DNA of 64,000 nt from Chitinophagaceae bacterium (GTDB taxonomy: Bacteria > Bacteroidota > Bacteroidia > Chitinophagales > Chitinophagaceae). Numbering within the stretch: position 1 is the stretch's first letter; each line of letters opens with the position of its first letter. Of the stretch, positions 9,494-17,779 are shown piece by piece. Location: positions 27,943-91,942 of the forward strand of contig JADBXR010000026.1 in NCBI GenBank assembly GCA_020403425.1, given 5' to 3'. Under the pieces are notes generated by a model. That model was given only the letters and a program-made list of their open reading frames with translations, was not told where the DNA came from and ran no database searches. Made by a program: the position numbers and the translations under genes.

Positions 9494-9652
9494 GTGTCGG
9501 GTCGTTTATGGGTTGATGGGTTCAGGAGTAACGTTGTTGTTGTCTCGATCGGCTTTTCGAAGGGCCGTTACAACTATACCCATACCTTGAATTTACAATG
9601 AATCGCTGAAAACAGCCGGTTCTGTTTTATTTTTAGCCGGTCAATTCTTCGC

Positions 9653-10405
9653 ATGCTTAAAAACAGGATCCGCTACTGGTGCCAGCAACTGCTTGGCTTG
9701 GAGCATTATCTTTTTGTGTTTGCCCGGATCCAGATTTTCCGCACCCGCTACCTGGGCCACCAGCCTGAGTTCAGGTTCTTCCTGCGGATGATACCCTGGG
9801 AGGGCGCCCTGCTGGATATTGGTGCCAATGTCGGCACCATGACGGTATTGTTTGCCCAAAGCTTCCCACAATGCAGGGTGTACGCATTTGAACCGGTACC
9901 TATGCATGCCAGAACAGTGCAGAAACTGGCTGAACGCTTTGGTCTGCCGCATGTAACCGTATTCGAAACCGCCCTGGGTAATACAGATGGAATGGTGCAC
10001 ATGGTAACTCCCATCAAGGGAAAAAGCAGTATGCATGGGTTGAGTCATGTATGGGAGGGGCCGGCCGGAGCGCAACCGCCAGGGTCTTTTGAAGTGCCGG
10101 TGACCATGCTGGACCATCACCCTGCGCTGCAGCAGGAGCCAAGGATCAGCGCGGTCAAAATGGATGTGGAGAACTTTGAATACTATGTGCTGCTGGGAGG
10201 GAAGGAGCTGCTGCGCCGTCACAGACCTGTTGTGTATGCTGAGCTGTGGAACGATGCCAAACGAACTTTATGCATACAACTGATGCAGGAGCTGGGGTAT
10301 ACTGTGGCCATATTTAAAAACGAGAGACTGATAGAATACCAGGGCCAGGATGCACTGAACTATTTTTTCCTTCCCGGAAGCAGGAAACAGGCGCCTCACG
10401 TTTAA
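9653..10405 (+). CDS. FkbM-family SAM-dependent methyltransferase
   Basis: A 250-residue protein with the SAM motif LLDIGANVGTMTVLFAQSFP, followed by VYAFEPVP and later AVKMDVENFEYYVLLGG, which are the FkbM hallmarks. These enzymes O-methylate sugars or natural products. There is no signal peptide. It stands alone on the plus strand, divergent from the FabG-type gene. The acceptor is unknown. Confidence 0.87.
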   Translation: MLKNRIRYWCQQLLGLEHYLFVFARIQIFRTRYLGHQPEFRFFLRMIPWEGALLDIGANVGTMTVLFAQSFPQCRVYAFEPVPMHARTVQKLAERFGLPHVTVFETALGNTDGMVHMVTPIKGKSSMHGLSHVWEGPAGAQPPGSFEVPVTMLDHHPALQQEPRISAVKMDVENFEYYVLLGGKELLRRHRPVVYAELWNDAKRTLCIQLMQELGYTVAIFKNERLIEYQGQDALNYFFLPGSRKQAPHV

Positions 10406-10573
10406 CAGAAATTTAAGCCGATGGCATAGTTTTTATCTGGCATACCCCGTTCTTACAAGATATCAATTACCTTCGCTGAAGGCAAAATGGATGCATTTCG
10501 TTTTCCTGAAAGATGCATCTTTGCCAGGCACGAAAGATTGACCGGACCTGCTAATGTTACAAACGAAAAACCA

Positions 10574-10999
10574 ATGCTCAAAAAAGTACTTTGTGTTGAT
10601 GATGATACGATCTCTCTGACGATCTCCCAGCTGCTGCTGAAGCGGACAGGTTTTGCATTGGACGTGGATACCGTGATAGATGGCAGTGAAGCACTCGAAT
10701 ATTTTGAAAAATTATTTTCTGAAGAAGCGGACCCCTCAGCGGCTGCTCCGGAACTGATCCTGCTCGATATTAACATGCCGGTGATGAATGGTTGGGAATT
10801 CCTGCAGGAATATGATCCCCGTTTTCGTGATAGATTGCCGAATACACATATCGTTATCCTTTCCTCCACCATCGATCCTGAAGATTTTGCATTGGCAAAA
10901 CAATACCCGGTGGTGGCACAGTTCATCAGCAAACCCTTGAGTGTAGAAAACCTGGAGGAACTGAAGGACAACCCGGTGATGAAACCACTGTTCTCTTAA
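10574..10999 (+). CDS. Single-domain response regulator (CheY-like)
   Basis: A receiver domain of about 141 residues from the ATG at MLKKVLCVDDD; an upstream ATG at 10487 would add 29 residues of poor quality. The acidic pair is in VDDD, the phosphorylated Asp is D65 in LILLDINMPVMNGW, the Thr/Ser position is in VILSST, and the Lys is in FISKPL. There is no output domain, so it probably passes phosphate or works by protein contact. No partner kinase lies beside it. Confidence 0.85.
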   Translation: MLKKVLCVDDDTISLTISQLLLKRTGFALDVDTVIDGSEALEYFEKLFSEEADPSAAAPELILLDINMPVMNGWEFLQEYDPRFRDRLPNTHIVILSSTIDPEDFALAKQYPVVAQFISKPLSVENLEELKDNPVMKPLFS

Positions 11000-11092
11000 A
11001 CAACGATCCCTTGTGGTACATGAATTTGGACAGCAGCTATCCTGTTGCCGTATCGCTGTATGTGGTATATTGATCACCGGCAGGTACCGCCA

Positions 11093-11131
11093 TAAAAAAA
11101 GCTTTGTAGAAGTTGTTCGTCCTACAAAGCT
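11093..11131 (-). terminator. Terminator-like hairpin reading on the minus strand
   Basis: Perfect 10-base arms AGCTTTGTAG/CTACAAAGCT with a 12-base loop. Seven A on the plus strand precede it, so the U-run is on the minus strand. No annotated minus-strand gene ends here, which hints at an unannotated leftward transcript starting between about 11,140 and 11,460. It may alternatively act as a bidirectional terminator. Confidence 0.5.
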
Positions 11132-11134
11132 CGT

Positions 11135-11158
11135 GTAGCATCCCGCTACTGGGGTTTT
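11135..11158 (+). terminator. Weak terminator-like hairpin after the response regulator
   Basis: Five-base stem GTAGC/GCTAC followed by GGGG and five T. It is oriented to end transcripts from the single response regulator upstream. Confidence 0.4.
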
Positions 11159-11467
11159 TCAAGGAATAAGACCGGTTACGTCTTGGATGAACTGGCCGGC
11201 CAGTTTAGATCTTTACAAAGGATTCTTGGATGTTACTCTCATTATGGCCAGAACAGGGTTCTTTGCTTAATGCGATATCATAAAGTAACTAAGTATTCGC
11301 TGTTATGCCTATCGGGCATTTTTTGATTTTAGGGTAATGAATAATTGATTTTTTGTAGGTAAAAAACTACTTATTGCCGATCCCAAGTGTTTAGCGGGAT
11401 AAAAGCCCGTTTCGCACGTTTATCCCAATTATTCGGCTGCTTACCAATGTTTTAATACATTGGTCAT
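11159..11467. other. Gene-free stretch with a 16-base palindrome and a third hairpin
   Basis: No convincing reading frame lies here. The stretch holds a perfect 16-base palindrome (AACTGGCCGGCCAGTT, 11190-11205), a short ATGCC/GGCAT hairpin followed by T-run near 11303-11323, and GGGATAAA/TTTATCCC arms at 11396-11403 and 11419-11426. Taken with the minus-strand terminator just to the left, it is a candidate place for a small RNA or for the M28 peptidase promoter. Confidence 0.4.
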
Positions 11468-13063
11468 ATGAAAACCTCTCATTCTTTATTGCGTTCCGGC
11501 CTCGTCAGGCACCTGGCCGGATTTTGTATGCTCAGTCTTGTACTGACTGCTAACCCGGTTCTTGCCCAGTCGCAGGAGTCTGTGGTTGAGCAGATCCTGA
11601 AAGAAGGCAATACCAACTCTCAGCTGGAACCCCTGGCTCATGAATTGTTGGATAGGATCGGTCCTCGTTTGGTGGGTACCCCACAGATGAAGCGCGCCAA
11701 CGATTGGGCGGTTGAAAAATATGCCAGTTGGGGTATTCCGGCCCGGAATGAAAAATGGGGCGAATGGAAAGGATGGGAAAGAGGTATCAGTCATATAGAC
11801 ATGATCGCTCCCTGGGTAAAAAGCCTGGAAGGCACCCAGTTGGCCTGGAGCCCTTCTACCAAAGGCAAAGCTATCACCGCAGAACTGATCATTCTACCTG
11901 ATCTGGCCGATTCGATGGCTTTTGTGCAATGGCTGCCCAATGTAAAAGGTAAGTTTGTGATGGTATCGATGCAGCAACCCACGGGCCGGCCAGATCAGAA
12001 TTGGCAGGAATTCGGCACCAAAGAATCGTTCGACAGGTTGAAAGCTGCCCGGCAGGAGCAGACGGATGCCTGGGCAAAACGCATTAAAAAAACGGGTCAC
12101 TCTGTGCGCATGTTACCCATCATCCTGGAGAAAGCCGGAGCAGCAGGTGTGGTGGGCAGTAACTGGTCGCAGGGTTTTGGCGTGAACAAGATCTTCAGCG
12201 CCTATACTTCTAGCATACCTACGGTGGACATAGCACTGGAAGACTACGGACTGTTATACCGTTTGGTAGAATCGGGTGATCATCCGAAGATCAGTGTTCG
12301 TACCGATTCGAAAGAGCTGGGTACCGTACCTGCTTATAATACCCTTGCAGAGATCAGGGGAACAGAGAAACCAGAAGAGTATGTGATGCTCTCTGCGCAT
12401 TTTGATTCATGGGATGGCGGTACCGGCGCCACCGATAACGGTACGGGCACCCTTACCATGATGGAAGCCTTGCGTATCCTGAAGAAAGTATATCCCAATC
12501 CTAAAAGGACCATACTGGTAGGCCATTGGGGTAGCGAAGAGCAGGGATTGAACGGTTCACGTGCCTTTGTGGAAGATCATCCTGAGATCGTTGCCAAACT
12601 GCAGGCGTTGTTCAATCAGGATAATGGCACGGGCCGTATCGTGAATATTTCCGGACAGGGCTTCCAGCATGCAGGTGAGTATCTGACGCGTTGGTTGTCT
12701 GCTGTTCCCAAAAACATGCGCGATTCCATTAAAACCAATTTCCCTGGAACACCTGGTGGTGGCGGTTCTGATTTTGCTTCATTTGTGGCAGTGGGTGCCC
12801 CTGGTTTTTCATTGGGTGCACTGAACTGGTCTTATTTCAACTATACCTGGCATACCAACCGCGACACCTACGATAAAGTGGTGTTTGATGACCTTCGCAA
12901 TAACGCATTACTCACCGCTATCCTGGTGTATATGGCCTGTGAAGACCCGAATACCTTCCCGAGGGATAAGGCAGTATTGCCCAATGACCGCACCGGCAAG
13001 CCTGTTCTTTGGCCAACGCCTAGCAAAGCCATTCGCAAAGGGCCGGTAGCACCGACCAATTGA
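11468..13063 (+). CDS. Secreted M28-family zinc peptidase (carboxypeptidase Q-like)
   Basis: A 531-residue protein with a clear signal peptide ending near VLAQS, so it acts in the periplasm or outside. The M28 metal site is visible: HFDSWDGGTGATDNGTG supplies His and Asp, and EEQGLNGSRAF the catalytic Glu pair. GGGSDFASF and a late HTNRDTYDKV contribute further ligands. A protease-associated domain lies before the catalytic domain. It releases amino acids from peptides. A strong terminator follows. Confidence 0.9.
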   Translation: MKTSHSLLRSGLVRHLAGFCMLSLVLTANPVLAQSQESVVEQILKEGNTNSQLEPLAHELLDRIGPRLVGTPQMKRANDWAVEKYASWGIPARNEKWGEWKGWERGISHIDMIAPWVKSLEGTQLAWSPSTKGKAITAELIILPDLADSMAFVQWLPNVKGKFVMVSMQQPTGRPDQNWQEFGTKESFDRLKAARQEQTDAWAKRIKKTGHSVRMLPIILEKAGAAGVVGSNWSQGFGVNKIFSAYTSSIPTVDIALEDYGLLYRLVESGDHPKISVRTDSKELGTVPAYNTLAEIRGTEKPEEYVMLSAHFDSWDGGTGATDNGTGTLTMMEALRILKKVYPNPKRTILVGHWGSEEQGLNGSRAFVEDHPEIVAKLQALFNQDNGTGRIVNISGQGFQHAGEYLTRWLSAVPKNMRDSIKTNFPGTPGGGGSDFASFVAVGAPGFSLGALNWSYFNYTWHTNRDTYDKVVFDDLRNNALLTAILVYMACEDPNTFPRDKAVLPNDRTGKPVLWPTPSKAIRKGPVAPTN

Positions 13064-13083
13064 TCAGTATCGATGACATAATC

Positions 13084-13108
13084 AAAACCTCCTCCGGGAG
13101 GTTTTTTT
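13084..13108 (+). terminator. Rho-independent terminator after the M28 peptidase
   Basis: Nine-base stem AAAACCTCC/GGAGGTTTT with a four-base loop, followed by further T. It lies between convergent genes and could stop both. Confidence 0.85.
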
Positions 13109-13117
13109 GTGCAATGA

Positions 13118-13954
13118 TCAGAACAGCGAAAGCTGCACCTGTGCTGGCGTTGGAGGTTTGGGGCGCTGTATGACCTGTGCAGTTGCATGCGCCTGTATAT
13201 GATATACTTCCGTTTCCTGGTAGCGGGAAGCCACCACGATCCGTGTATTTCCTGCGTGCTGCTGAAACAGGTCTTCCACCAGCTTGGGATGGTTATTGTT
13301 CTTGGATAGATGCGCCAATACCAGATGACTCATATGAGCGGGCCTGTGTTGCAGAAAAAGTTGTAAGGCCTGTTCATTGGAAAGATGTCCCTGTCCGCCA
13401 CTGATACGCTTTTTGAGGTGATATGGATAATTGCCTTTTTCGAGCATGTTCACGTCATAATTGGTCTCGAGAAAAGCAGCATGACATTGTTTGAAATGAT
13501 GGATCAACTGTTCGCAGGCAAACCCGAGGTCGGTGAATATGCCCACGTTCACTTCGCGGGAACTGACCAGGAAACTATGTGGTTCGGCAGCATCATGGAA
13601 TTTTGGGAAGGCCGTAACAGTGATGTTCCCAATGCCGATGGTCTCATGGGGCTGAAAATGGCGGATCAGATCGGGCTCAATGGGAATATTACTGTTGGAA
13701 TAAGTGGCCTCTGTGATATAGACAGGTAAACGAAATTTCTTAGATAGTGCAGGGATCCCGGTGATATGGTCACCATGTTCATGCGAAACGAAAATGGCTT
13801 TTACCTGTGCCATATCCAGTCCCAGCCGGTTCATCCTTTTTTCTGTTTCACGGCAGGAAATGCCGGCATCTATCAGTACCGATTCGCGTCCATTGCCCAC
13901 ATAGTAGCAATTGCCGTTGCTGCCCGAGTTAAGAGAAGTGATGTATAGTGACAT
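13118..13954 (-). CDS. MBL-fold metallo-hydrolase, WalJ/YycJ-like
   Basis: A 278-residue beta-lactamase-fold hydrolase with the dinuclear metal motif SHEHGDHITGIP. It opens with SLNSGSNGNCYYVG, the signature of the YycJ/WalJ group, and has TNYDVNML and VLAHLSKNNNHP further on. WalJ proteins are cytoplasmic 5'-exonucleases or phosphodiesterases linked to DNA repair and wall control in Firmicutes. Activity here is inferred from family only. Confidence 0.85.
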   Translation of the reverse strand: MSLYITSLNSGSNGNCYYVGNGRESVLIDAGISCRETEKRMNRLGLDMAQVKAIFVSHEHGDHITGIPALSKKFRLPVYITEATYSNSNIPIEPDLIRHFQPHETIGIGNITVTAFPKFHDAAEPHSFLVSSREVNVGIFTDLGFACEQLIHHFKQCHAAFLETNYDVNMLEKGNYPYHLKKRISGGQGHLSNEQALQLFLQHRPAHMSHLVLAHLSKNNNHPKLVEDLFQQHAGNTRIVVASRYQETEVYHIQAHATAQVIQRPKPPTPAQVQLSLF

Positions 13955-14015
13955 GTGTTACAAAACTAACACCAATATCGGGATTCTGCCCGGTTAATCG
14001 GCATACTGAAAGATC

Positions 14016-14255
14016 TCAGCTCAATCGCTGTTTCCTCACAGCTGCCAGCAACTGTTCCACATTGCCGATGTTCTCCTGTTCGTTCTGCGCAATGGATACA
14101 TGCCACTTGTTTTCTACCGCATTCAGTAGGTACTGCATCTCCCAGTCAACCAGTTCCAGGTCCTTCTTGAGATCCGTTGCGGGACTGATGGGTGCAAAAG
14201 AAATATTCAGTTTCTGTTTCAGTATTTTCTGGATACCGTTGAGTAAGGGTTGCAT
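14016..14255 (-). CDS. Small acyl-carrier-protein-like protein lacking the attachment serine
   Basis: The C-terminal 50 residues (ATDLKKDLELVDWEMQYLL, then IGNVEQLLAAV) follow the helix pattern of acyl carrier proteins. Where ACPs have DSL, with the phosphopantetheine Ser, this protein has VDW. The start at MQPLLNG gives 79 residues, the usual ACP size. Upstream ATGs at 14288 and 14345 are possible, but the latter abuts the terminator of the next gene. Function is unknown, and the likeness to ACP is read by eye only. Confidence 0.5.
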   Translation of the reverse strand: MQPLLNGIQKILKQKLNISFAPISPATDLKKDLELVDWEMQYLLNAVENKWHVSIAQNEQENIGNVEQLLAAVRKQRLS

Positions 14256-14350
14256 ATGGTTCGGTTTCTTGTTCACAAGAAACTTCATAGACCAAAAACG
14301 TTGCCAGAACCTTATTAAGATACTGTTAAAAGCTTTTTGGATCATGCGGA

Positions 14351-14388
14351 TAAAAAAACACCCCGGGCAGATACTGCTCCGGGGTGTT
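14351..14388 (-). terminator. Rho-independent terminator of the DUF1573 gene
   Basis: A strong hairpin with outer arms AACACCCCGG/CCGGGGTGTT and an inner GCAG/CTGC stem. The minus strand runs into seven U. It lies 20 bases past the DUF1573 stop codon. Confidence 0.85.
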
Positions 14389-14407
14389 GGTAAGGTAGGT
14401 AAGAAAT

Positions 14408-14857
14408 TTAGTGTTTGTTAGGAGCTGCCTGTTGTACGGGCGTAGCTGCGGTTGTAGCGGTCTGTGCTTTTACCTCGCCTTTGATCACCAGAACTTTCTG
14501 GTTGGGGTTGGCGTTGGAAACCACTGTGATCGTTTTGGTGAAGGGGCCCATGGCCGCCGCATTGTAAATGGCTTTGATGGAGGCCGTGCCACCTGGTTTT
14601 ACAGGCTCTTTAGGCCACTCAGGTGTGGTGCAACCACAGGAAGCGGTAACAGAAGTGATGACCAGTGGCTCTTTGCCGGTATTCTTGAAAGTGAATACAT
14701 GGTTCACTGGTGTGCCCTGTGGAATGGTGCCAAAATCATAGGTGTCTGCTGTAAATGTCATCACAGCCTGGGTGGATGAAGTGTTTTGTGTCTGGGCATG
14801 TGCTGTTGTCAGGCCCATCAAAAGAAGAAAACTGATTCCCGCAAATATTTTTTTCAT
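14408..14857 (-). CDS. DUF1573 domain secreted protein
   Basis: A 149-residue protein with a signal peptide (LLLMGLTTAHAQ). One Ig-like DUF1573 domain contains DFGTIPQGTPV, FKNTGKEPLVI and the conserved ASCGCTTPEWP cysteines. Such proteins are abundant in the Bacteroidota cell envelope, and their role is not established. It has its own strong terminator. Confidence 0.88.
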   Translation of the reverse strand: MKKIFAGISFLLLMGLTTAHAQTQNTSSTQAVMTFTADTYDFGTIPQGTPVNHVFTFKNTGKEPLVITSVTASCGCTTPEWPKEPVKPGGTASIKAIYNAAAMGPFTKTITVVSNANPNQKVLVIKGEVKAQTATTAATPVQQAAPNKH

Positions 14858-14965
14858 TGGTTACTATTTTCCGGAAAGATAAAGATTTTATCGTTTACGC
14901 AGCCTGCAGTGTCCTGCCAGCTATCCTTTAAAAAATACTGTCATAGGTATTGTTTTGATCTGCAG

Positions 14966-15030
14966 ACCTGCCCTCAGCGCTAAGGGCAGGTTATATCAAG
15001 AGCCTGCTGTTGGGAAACAGCAGGCTCTTG
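14966..15030. terminator. Two hairpins downstream of the DUF2911 gene
   Basis: The first hairpin has 9-base arms ACCTGCCCT/AGGGCAGGT. The second has perfect 15-base arms CAAGAGCCTGCTGTT/AACAGCAGGCTCTTG around a GGGA loop and begins 17 bases past the DUF2911 stop. The minus-strand side has no good U-run; the plus side does. They probably end or stabilise the DUF2911 message. Confidence 0.55.
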
Positions 15031-15046
15031 GTAGCAATTTTTTAGT

Positions 15047-15568
15047 TTATTTGATGTGTACGGGCACATCCAGATTTTCCCAGCTCAGTACGAAACCTTT
15101 GTCGTTGATGGTGTACACCAAACGCTCGTTCATACTGGCTGATTTCCTGGGTTTCACCGTTACACGAAATACGTCTTTGGCCGGATCGGCTGTGGTCTCA
15201 CCCTGACGGGTAATGCCCCACTGGCCGGTTTGTGCGTTCACGATGATGGTCCATTCTGTTTCTCCGGGAATGGCATAGATGCTGTATTTACCGGCAGCCA
15301 GTTTCTTGCCTTCAACAGTGATGTCCTTGTCTGTTTCCAGGACGGTTGCCTGGTTGGCCCCGGCGCGCCATACTTTACCATAAGGTACCAGGGATCCCCA
15401 GATCTGGCGACCTTTTACAGAGGGACTGCTGTACTTGATGGTGATATTGGCGCCATGGATGGTTCCGGTGGCAGTGGCTGCAGGACTGGCCTGCGACCAA
15501 CCAAGGGTACTGATGCAGGACAAGGCAAAGCCCAGTAAGAGGGTTTTGAGAAAGGTTGTTCTTTTCAT
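15047..15568 (-). CDS. DUF2911 domain secreted protein
   Basis: A 173-residue protein with a signal peptide (LLGFALSCISTLGWSQA). The DUF2911 body includes ITIKYSSPSVKGRQIWG, LVPYGKVWRAGANQAT and LAAGKYSIYAIPGETEWT. These segments are highly conserved across Bacteroidota, but no activity is known. It is probably periplasmic and stands as a single gene. Confidence 0.9.
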   Translation of the reverse strand: MKRTTFLKTLLLGFALSCISTLGWSQASPAATATGTIHGANITIKYSSPSVKGRQIWGSLVPYGKVWRAGANQATVLETDKDITVEGKKLAAGKYSIYAIPGETEWTIIVNAQTGQWGITRQGETTADPAKDVFRVTVKPRKSASMNERLVYTINDKGFVLSWENLDVPVHIK

Positions 15569-15781
15569 AGTGTGGTTTTTTATTCGTTACAGTTTAGAAT
15601 TACGGGATAGGGAAATTACAGGTTTCCCGAATCGGTGCGCAGGTTTTTACATAAATGGTAATATGCGGTATCGTTGGTGATACAGATAATTCCAGCCGGT
15701 CAACCCGGTTGCGAACGACCTGAAAATTGCCTGTAACAGCAACCCGATTTAGCTTATCTTGTTACTAACAAAACTTCTGCC

Positions 15782-17752
15782 ATGTTGTTTACTTTCTATC
15801 GGAACTGCCTGATAGCTGGCTCGCTGTTGTGTGGTATAACGGTTCAGGCCCAGAGTGCTTTACAGAAATACCAGGTCGTCAATTTTTCTAAGGTCAAGAT
15901 CACTGATGATTTCTGGCGCCCAAAACTGGAGAAAGTGTCAACCGTCACGATTCCGGTGTGTATCGACCAGACAGAAGTAAAAACACCCCGTATCCGCAAT
16001 TTCGAGATCGCGGCCGGTAAAAAGCAGGGCAAGTTCCAGGGGATCTTCTATGATGATTCAGATGTATTCAAGGCACTGGAAGCGATCGCCTACTCTTTAA
16101 AAAATCATCCTGATGCAGCCCTGGAGAAAAAAGCGGATGAGTGGATAGACCTGATCGCAGCGGCACAGTTACCTGATGGTTATCTCAACACGTATTACAG
16201 TTTACAGTTCCCGGAAAAACGCTGGACGGATATGAGCATGCATGAGGACTATAACGGTGGCCACCTCATAGAGGCCGCTGTTGCCTATTACGATGCTACC
16301 GGCAAAAGAAAACTATTGAATGTGGCTATCCGCTTTGCAGACCATTTTGATTCCCTGTTTGGTCCGGGTAAACGGGATTGGGTGACCGGGCACCAGGAGC
16401 TGGAACTGGCTTTGGTAAAATTGTATAAGACTACCAGCCAGAAAAGATACCTGAACCTGGCAGACTGGCTCCTGAGTGAACGCGGGCAGAAAAAAGCGGT
16501 AGGGTACACCTGGACTGACTGGAAGGACACTGCTTACGCGCAGGACAGCAAACCGGTGAAGGAACAGCGCGAGATCACCGGTCATGCGGTGAGGGCCATG
16601 TACCTGTATACCGGTGCTGCGGATGTGGCGGCATTGACAGGTGATGAAGGGTATATGCATGCGATGAAAACGGTTTGGGAAGATGTGGTCTACCGGAATA
16701 TGTATATCACAGGAGGGATCGGTTCTTCCGGCAGCAACGAAGGATTCTCGATAGATTACGATCTGCCGAATGAGAACGCTTATTGTGAGACCTGTGCATC
16801 GGTGGGAATGGTATTCTGGAACCAGCGCATGGGCATGCTTACTGGTGATGCGAAATATATAGATGTGCTGGAGAAGAGTTTATATAACGGAGCATTGGAT
16901 GGTATTTCATTGGCGGGCAATCAGTTCTTTTATGGGAATGTACTGGCCTCCAATGGTAAACAAGCCAGAAGGGATTGGTTTGGCACAGCCTGCTGCCCAT
17001 CAAATATTGCCAGGCTGCTGGAATCATTGGGCAATTACATATATGGTTATAACGACAACAGTATCTGGGTGAATTTATTTGTAGGGAGTCAGACAGCTAT
17101 TCCACTGAAAGAGCAGGAGGTCAATATCCGCACGCAAACGAATTATCCATGGGAGGGTACCCTGGATATTCATGTGTCGCCCAAAAAGAAAACGGTTTTT
17201 GCGGTACGGGTCCGTTATCCGGGATGGGTATCAGGAGAAGCTGTGCCTGGTGGCCTGTATACGTATGATGCAGCGCAACATGCTGCTGCAGTGGTCAGCG
17301 TGAACAATCGATCGGTAACATATCAGCTGGAAAATGGATATCTGGTCATCGACCGCGAATGGGCGCCGGGTGATAAACTGACTGTGTCCTTCCCGATGGA
17401 GATCAGGCGCGTGTACAGCAGGGAAGAAGTGAAAGCCAATAAAGAAAGGGTGGCCCTGCAAAGGGGCCCGTTGGTGTATTGTGTAGAAGGTGCCGACAAT
17501 GAGGGCCGGGCCATGAACCTGGTATTGCCGAAAAACGCGTCTGTGCAGTCTATGCCTTACCAGGTGCTTGCCGAACCCGTAATTGGCTTGCAGGCCGAAG
17601 CCACTGTGCTGACCGTGTTACCGGGAGGAGACAATATAAAGGCAGAAAGAAAAAAGGTCATTGCCATTCCTTATTACACCTGGAACAATCGAGGGGCCGG
17701 ACAGATGCAGGTCTGGTTGCCGCAAAGGATCATCGATATCAAGATCAATTAA
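15782..17752 (+). CDS. Glycoside hydrolase family 127 (beta-L-arabinofuranosidase-like)
   Basis: A 656-residue secreted enzyme; the signal peptide ends near TVQAQS. The alpha/alpha-barrel domain includes GYLNTYYSLQFP and NENAYCETCASVGMVFW. The Glu and Cys cluster of GH127 (zinc-bound, Cys nucleophile) is represented by ETCAS and TACCPSNIARL. A beta-sandwich tail follows. It would release L-arabinofuranose from plant or glycoprotein chains. The symporter gene follows after 27 bases, so the pair likely serves sugar uptake. Confidence 0.88.
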   Translation: MLFTFYRNCLIAGSLLCGITVQAQSALQKYQVVNFSKVKITDDFWRPKLEKVSTVTIPVCIDQTEVKTPRIRNFEIAAGKKQGKFQGIFYDDSDVFKALEAIAYSLKNHPDAALEKKADEWIDLIAAAQLPDGYLNTYYSLQFPEKRWTDMSMHEDYNGGHLIEAAVAYYDATGKRKLLNVAIRFADHFDSLFGPGKRDWVTGHQELELALVKLYKTTSQKRYLNLADWLLSERGQKKAVGYTWTDWKDTAYAQDSKPVKEQREITGHAVRAMYLYTGAADVAALTGDEGYMHAMKTVWEDVVYRNMYITGGIGSSGSNEGFSIDYDLPNENAYCETCASVGMVFWNQRMGMLTGDAKYIDVLEKSLYNGALDGISLAGNQFFYGNVLASNGKQARRDWFGTACCPSNIARLLESLGNYIYGYNDNSIWVNLFVGSQTAIPLKEQEVNIRTQTNYPWEGTLDIHVSPKKKTVFAVRVRYPGWVSGEAVPGGLYTYDAAQHAAAVVSVNNRSVTYQLENGYLVIDREWAPGDKLTVSFPMEIRRVYSREEVKANKERVALQRGPLVYCVEGADNEGRAMNLVLPKNASVQSMPYQVLAEPVIGLQAEATVLTVLPGGDNIKAERKKVIAIPYYTWNNRGAGQMQVWLPQRIIDIKIN

Positions 17753-17779
17753 GCCTATTTTTGCGCCAACCTGCTGCTT

